Assembly (NCBI GenBank): GCA_030592145.1
Contig: JAUVKJ010000063.1
Coordinates: 1-8,180 of the forward strand
Length of the DNA: 8,180 nucleotides
Reading direction: 5' to 3'
Source of the DNA: Bacteroides sp.
GTDB lineage: Bacteria > Bacteroidota > Bacteroidia > Bacteroidales > SM23-62
Positions 5,541-8,180 of this stretch are shown here, piece by piece (position 1 is the first letter of the stretch; every line of letters starts with the position of its first letter). Position numbers and translations under genes: made by a program. The notes under the pieces are model-generated. The model made no database searches, was not told the origin of the DNA, and saw nothing but the letters and a program-made list of their open reading frames with translations.

Positions 5541-7916
5541 ATGAAAATCCGGATTGGTATACTATTAATCGGGCTGTCTATAAACAGTTATGCCCAGGAC
5601 ATTGCAAAAACCCGGACTGCAAAAGAAGGCGGCAAGGATGCAGAAACATATCCTTCATTTACCTTTGACGGGGCATGGTGCTGGTTTTCTGATCCAAGGG
5701 CGGTATACTTTGAGGGTCTTCATAAAAGAACTTATGCCGGCTGGATTGACCGGTACGGGGATGTACATGTCGGCTATTACGACCATGAAACCGGACGCAC
5801 CGATTCCAGGGTGATCTGTGACGGGTTGGAGGTGGATGATCATGACAATCCCAGCATACTGTTCGACGACTATGGCCGGCTTCTCATATTTTTTAACAAG
5901 CACGGGGGACCAAATCCCCTGTATTTATGCAAATCGGAAAAACCGGAAAACCTGGCTTCCATAGGCAGGCCGGAACGCCTGGCCCTGAACGATCTGGAAA
6001 GGTATCCGGATCTTAAGGACACCTACACTTATACCAATCCCGTAAGGCTGTCTGAAGAAGACGGAAGGATCTATCTTTTCTGGAGGGGTCTTGATAACAA
6101 GCCCAATTTCGCCTGGTCAGACGATGACGGGGAGACCTGGAACAAAGGAGGGATACTTATACTCCCCGAACGAATATATAAGATGCGCCGCCCCTATCTG
6201 AAGGTAAGTTCAGATGGGGAAAAACGGATTCATTTTGCATTTACCGACGGACACCCCCATAGGGAACCACAGAACAGTATTTATTATATGTATTATGAGA
6301 GCGGGGAACTTTACAAAGCGGGCGGTGAGAAAATCGCGAACCTGGGCGATGAGCTTAAGCCTCGCCAGGCCGATTGTGTATACGATGCCCTTCCTTCCGG
6401 TGAAAAAGCATGGATATGGGATGTGGCCGCAGACGATGAAGGGAATCCGTACATTGCCTATGCCAGGTTCCCGAATGACAGCCGGCATGTATACAGCTAC
6501 GCCCGGTGGAACGGTAAGGAATGGAAAAATACCGATCTTATCGAAGCGGGAGGATGGTTCCCGGAAACGCCGGAAGGGAAGACGGAGCGTGAACCCAATT
6601 ACTCCGGTGGGATCTCCATCGATCATGAGAACCCGGACATTCTTTATCTTTCTGTAAAAAGGGACAGCGTTTTTGAGATTGAAAAATGGTCTACTGAAAA
6701 CGGGGGTAGGTCCTGGCTGGTAAGCCCGGTAACAAAAGGTTCTGCAAAAAACAATGTCCGTCCTGCTGCCGTTCGCAATGCAAGGCGGGAGAATCCCCTG
6801 CAGGTGCTCTGGATGTGCAACACCCGCTATCTGCATTACACGGATTACCAGGCTTCCATACAGATGGATCTCATCCGTGAGCCAGCGGGTACGTTCATGG
6901 ACAAGGAAGGTATTATTGAAATCATGCACCGGGTGGCTGACTGGCAGATCATGAATCCCAGGAAGCCCCATCCGCTGGACTGGCATTACGGGGCATTCTA
7001 TACAGGAATATGGGCCCTGTACCAGTCCACCGGAGAAGAACGCTACAAGAACGAGATCAGGAACCTGGGACAAAAATACAAGTGGAAGCTCATCAATGAT
7101 ATTTACCATGCCGACCGGCTCACCATCGCCCAGTCTTTTGCGGAATTGTACATGGAGGAAAAGGATCCGGCCATGCTTGAAAAAATACAGTGGGTGATGG
7201 ACATGCATGTGGACCGCCATCCGAAGGCCGATGTCCGGTTTGATGCAAATCCCTACCACCTGGAATGGTGGACCTGGTGCGATGCCCTGTATATGGCACC
7301 CCCGGCATTTGCAAGGGTATATGCCGCAACCGGGGATGATCGCTACCTCAAATACCTCGATGAACACTGGTGGATCACCTCCGACTATCTGTATTCTCCT
7401 CAGGACTCTCTCTACTTCAGGGATGACCGCTTCTTTGAGCAACGTTCTGAAAACGGTAAAAAACTTTTCTGGGCCCGTGGCAACGGCTGGGTGATTGCGG
7501 GACTGGCAAGAACCCTGATGTATATGCCTGAGAATTACCCGGGACGGGGCAGGTTTGAAAACCAGTTCCGGGAAATGGCCGCCAAATTAATCAGTGTGCA
7601 GGGCAAGGACGGGCTCTGGAGGGTTAGCCTGATCGATCCGGAATATCTTGACATTGGGGAATCAAGCGGCAGTTCCTTTTTTACTTTTGCACTTGCCTGG
7701 GGGATAAACAACGGGTACCTGGACCGGGATGTATACGGGCCTGCGGTTGAGAAAGCATGGAAAGCCCTTGCCTCAAATGTGAATGAAGCAGGACGCCTGG
7801 GATATGTTCAGCAGGTGGCGGGATCACCTTATCCGTTTTTCGATTACCAGTCGCATGTTTATGCCAGCGGGGCTTTTCTCCTGGCAGGAAGTGAAATGCT
7901 GAAGTTTATAGAATAA
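5541..7916 (+). CDS. Exported two-domain enzyme: BNR beta-propeller (ulvan-lyase-like) fused to GH105 unsaturated uronyl hydrolase
   Basis: The product is 791 residues. A type I signal peptide covers 1-18 (cleavage near S-Y-A|Q), so it acts in the periplasm or outside. Residues about 40-440 form a BNR_4-type propeller, with GAWCWFSDPRAVYF (44-57), DDHDNPSI (99-106), YTNPVRL (164-170), Asp-box-like SDDDGETW (193-200) and ENGGRSW (386-392), and YSGGISIDHENP (354-365). H101, H121, Y164 and R182 sit at spacings reminiscent of the PL25 ulvan-lyase catalytic set. Residues about 455-791 are a full-length GH105 (alpha/alpha-barrel) domain: HADRLTIAQSF (523-533), WTWCDALYMAPPAF (577-590) with D581 as likely general acid, FWARGNGWV (643-651) and GESSGSSFFTFALAWGI (706-722). 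GH105 hydrates the terminal 4,5-unsaturated uronate made by lyases and releases it. The kdu genes on the other strand process that product. Lyase activity of the propeller is a hypothesis; it could instead be a binding module. No C-terminal secretion domain is seen. Confidence 0.92.
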   Translation: MKIRIGILLIGLSINSYAQDIAKTRTAKEGGKDAETYPSFTFDGAWCWFSDPRAVYFEGLHKRTYAGWIDRYGDVHVGYYDHETGRTDSRVICDGLEVDDHDNPSILFDDYGRLLIFFNKHGGPNPLYLCKSEKPENLASIGRPERLALNDLERYPDLKDTYTYTNPVRLSEEDGRIYLFWRGLDNKPNFAWSDDDGETWNKGGILILPERIYKMRRPYLKVSSDGEKRIHFAFTDGHPHREPQNSIYYMYYESGELYKAGGEKIANLGDELKPRQADCVYDALPSGEKAWIWDVAADDEGNPYIAYARFPNDSRHVYSYARWNGKEWKNTDLIEAGGWFPETPEGKTEREPNYSGGISIDHENPDILYLSVKRDSVFEIEKWSTENGGRSWLVSPVTKGSAKNNVRPAAVRNARRENPLQVLWMCNTRYLHYTDYQASIQMDLIREPAGTFMDKEGIIEIMHRVADWQIMNPRKPHPLDWHYGAFYTGIWALYQSTGEERYKNEIRNLGQKYKWKLINDIYHADRLTIAQSFAELYMEEKDPAMLEKIQWVMDMHVDRHPKADVRFDANPYHLEWWTWCDALYMAPPAFARVYAATGDDRYLKYLDEHWWITSDYLYSPQDSLYFRDDRFFEQRSENGKKLFWARGNGWVIAGLARTLMYMPENYPGRGRFENQFREMAAKLISVQGKDGLWRVSLIDPEYLDIGESSGSSFFTFALAWGINNGYLDRDVYGPAVEKAWKALASNVNEAGRLGYVQQVAGSPYPFFDYQSHVYASGAFLLAGSEMLKFIE

Positions 7917-8063
7917 AATCAACGTTAATAAAAGCGAAGTCCTTTAAAATAGGTAATTCTACCGGACTTGCTGAGAAGGTAAAGGACCTGGTCCGGGTCA
8001 TTTGTCGCATTCATTATGAAGATTAAATGTTATCTTAGCCAGCAATTTCCTGAATAAAAATCT
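7917..8063. other. Intergenic gap with inverted repeats; possible weak terminator or leader
   Basis: No convincing gene is present. Several inverted repeats overlap: GTCCTTT (7939-7945) with AAAGGAC (7981-7987), GGTA (7952-7955) with TACC (7960-7963), and CCGGAC (7962-7967) with GTCCGG (7991-7996). GGACCTGGTCC (7984-7994) is an 11-bp palindrome. The structures exclude one another in part and none is followed by a T-run, so an ordinary intrinsic terminator is not shown. TATCTTAG at 8031-8038 is one mismatch from the TAnnTTTG -7 consensus and may serve the next gene. Confidence 0.4.
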
Positions 8064-8180
8064 ATGTCCGAAAACAGAGTATCCTCTGACGTAGTTCTCG
8101 CCGGACCGGACCTGAAAAAATTCATTCACATGTCTTTCTGCCTGATCTCATTGATAATGATACTTACGGGTTGCGGGGAA
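8064..8180 (+). CDS. N-terminus of a lipoprotein, truncated by window edge
   Basis: Thirty-nine codons are open to the right edge. The end of the visible peptide is a type II signal sequence: LKKFIHM supplies the charged n-region, followed by a hydrophobic stretch and lipobox L34-T-G-C37. A second in-frame ATG at 8130 starts right on the hydrophobic part (MSFCLISL) but would lose the two lysines, so 8064 is preferred, though the 22-residue extension before it is long for a lipoprotein signal. The mature protein is not visible, so function cannot be given. Being on the same strand as the BNR-GH105 gene, 147 bp downstream, it may belong to the same locus. Confidence 0.65.
   Translation, partial: MSENRVSSDVVLAGPDLKKFIHMSFCLISLIMILTGCGE

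Noticed and set aside
6210..7442. 410-codon open frame on the minus strand, antisense to the BNR-GH105 gene
   Set aside because: It mirrors the codon structure of a clearly real gene, has no recognisable domain, and its peptide is rich in Val, Ile, Pro and Cys as expected from an antisense shadow.
8016..8057. 13-codon ORF (MKIKCYLSQQFPE) just before the terminal lipoprotein gene
   Set aside because: Short enough to occur by chance, with no ribosome-binding signal and no attenuation-like codon pattern.
1..8180. CRISPR arrays, tRNA or rRNA genes, insertion sequences, phage or defence genes
   Set aside because: None was seen. The window is almost fully occupied by catabolic genes, with no long direct repeats, transposase motifs or tRNA-like cloverleafs noticed by eye.

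Overview
The window looks like part of a polysaccharide-utilisation locus from a member of the Bacteroidota, specialised for the unsaturated uronic acids that polysaccharide lyases produce. Four observations point to that phylum. A promoter element matching TAnnTTTG lies upstream of the regulator. Starts are A/T-rich with no clear Shine-Dalgarno sequence. Lipoproteins carry SGC or TGC lipoboxes. Gene content is typical (DUF4861 lipoprotein, BNR/GH105 enzyme, kduI-kduD pair, LacI regulator). The exact genus cannot be read from the sequence.

Left arm, minus strand, in transcription order: a LacI-type regulator (5353-4328) overlaps kduI (4338-3502) by 11 bp. It is followed by a KduD-type SDR dehydrogenase (3451-2663), a DUF4861 lipoprotein (2625-1411) and a PhoD-like phosphatase (from 1327, running off the left edge). 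Gaps are -11, 50, 37 and 83 bp with no convincing terminator, so I read this as one operon. The 187-bp gap at 5354-5540 separates it from the right arm. That gap holds a perfect 16-bp palindrome (ACGCAAAC/GTTTGCGT), the expected LacI-family operator, next to a regulator promoter.

Right arm, plus strand: a 791-residue exported protein (5541-7916) joins a BNR-type beta-propeller, resembling ulvan-lyase propellers, to a complete GH105 unsaturated-uronyl hydrolase domain. A 147-bp gap with inverted repeats follows. The first 39 codons of another lipoprotein then run off the right edge.

Working model (inference): the propeller cleaves, or at least binds, a uronate-containing polysaccharide in the periplasm. 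The GH105 domain removes the terminal 4,5-unsaturated uronate, which opens spontaneously to 4-deoxy-5-keto-hexuronate. KduI isomerises this and KduD reduces it to 2-keto-3-deoxygluconate (KDG). The LacI regulator would sense an intermediate and control both arms from the shared operator. DUF4861 and the PhoD-like enzyme are accessory envelope proteins of unknown specificity. No SusC/SusD pair, sulfatase, KDG kinase or aldolase is inside the window, so the substrate (ulvan, pectin, another glucuronan) is not settled.
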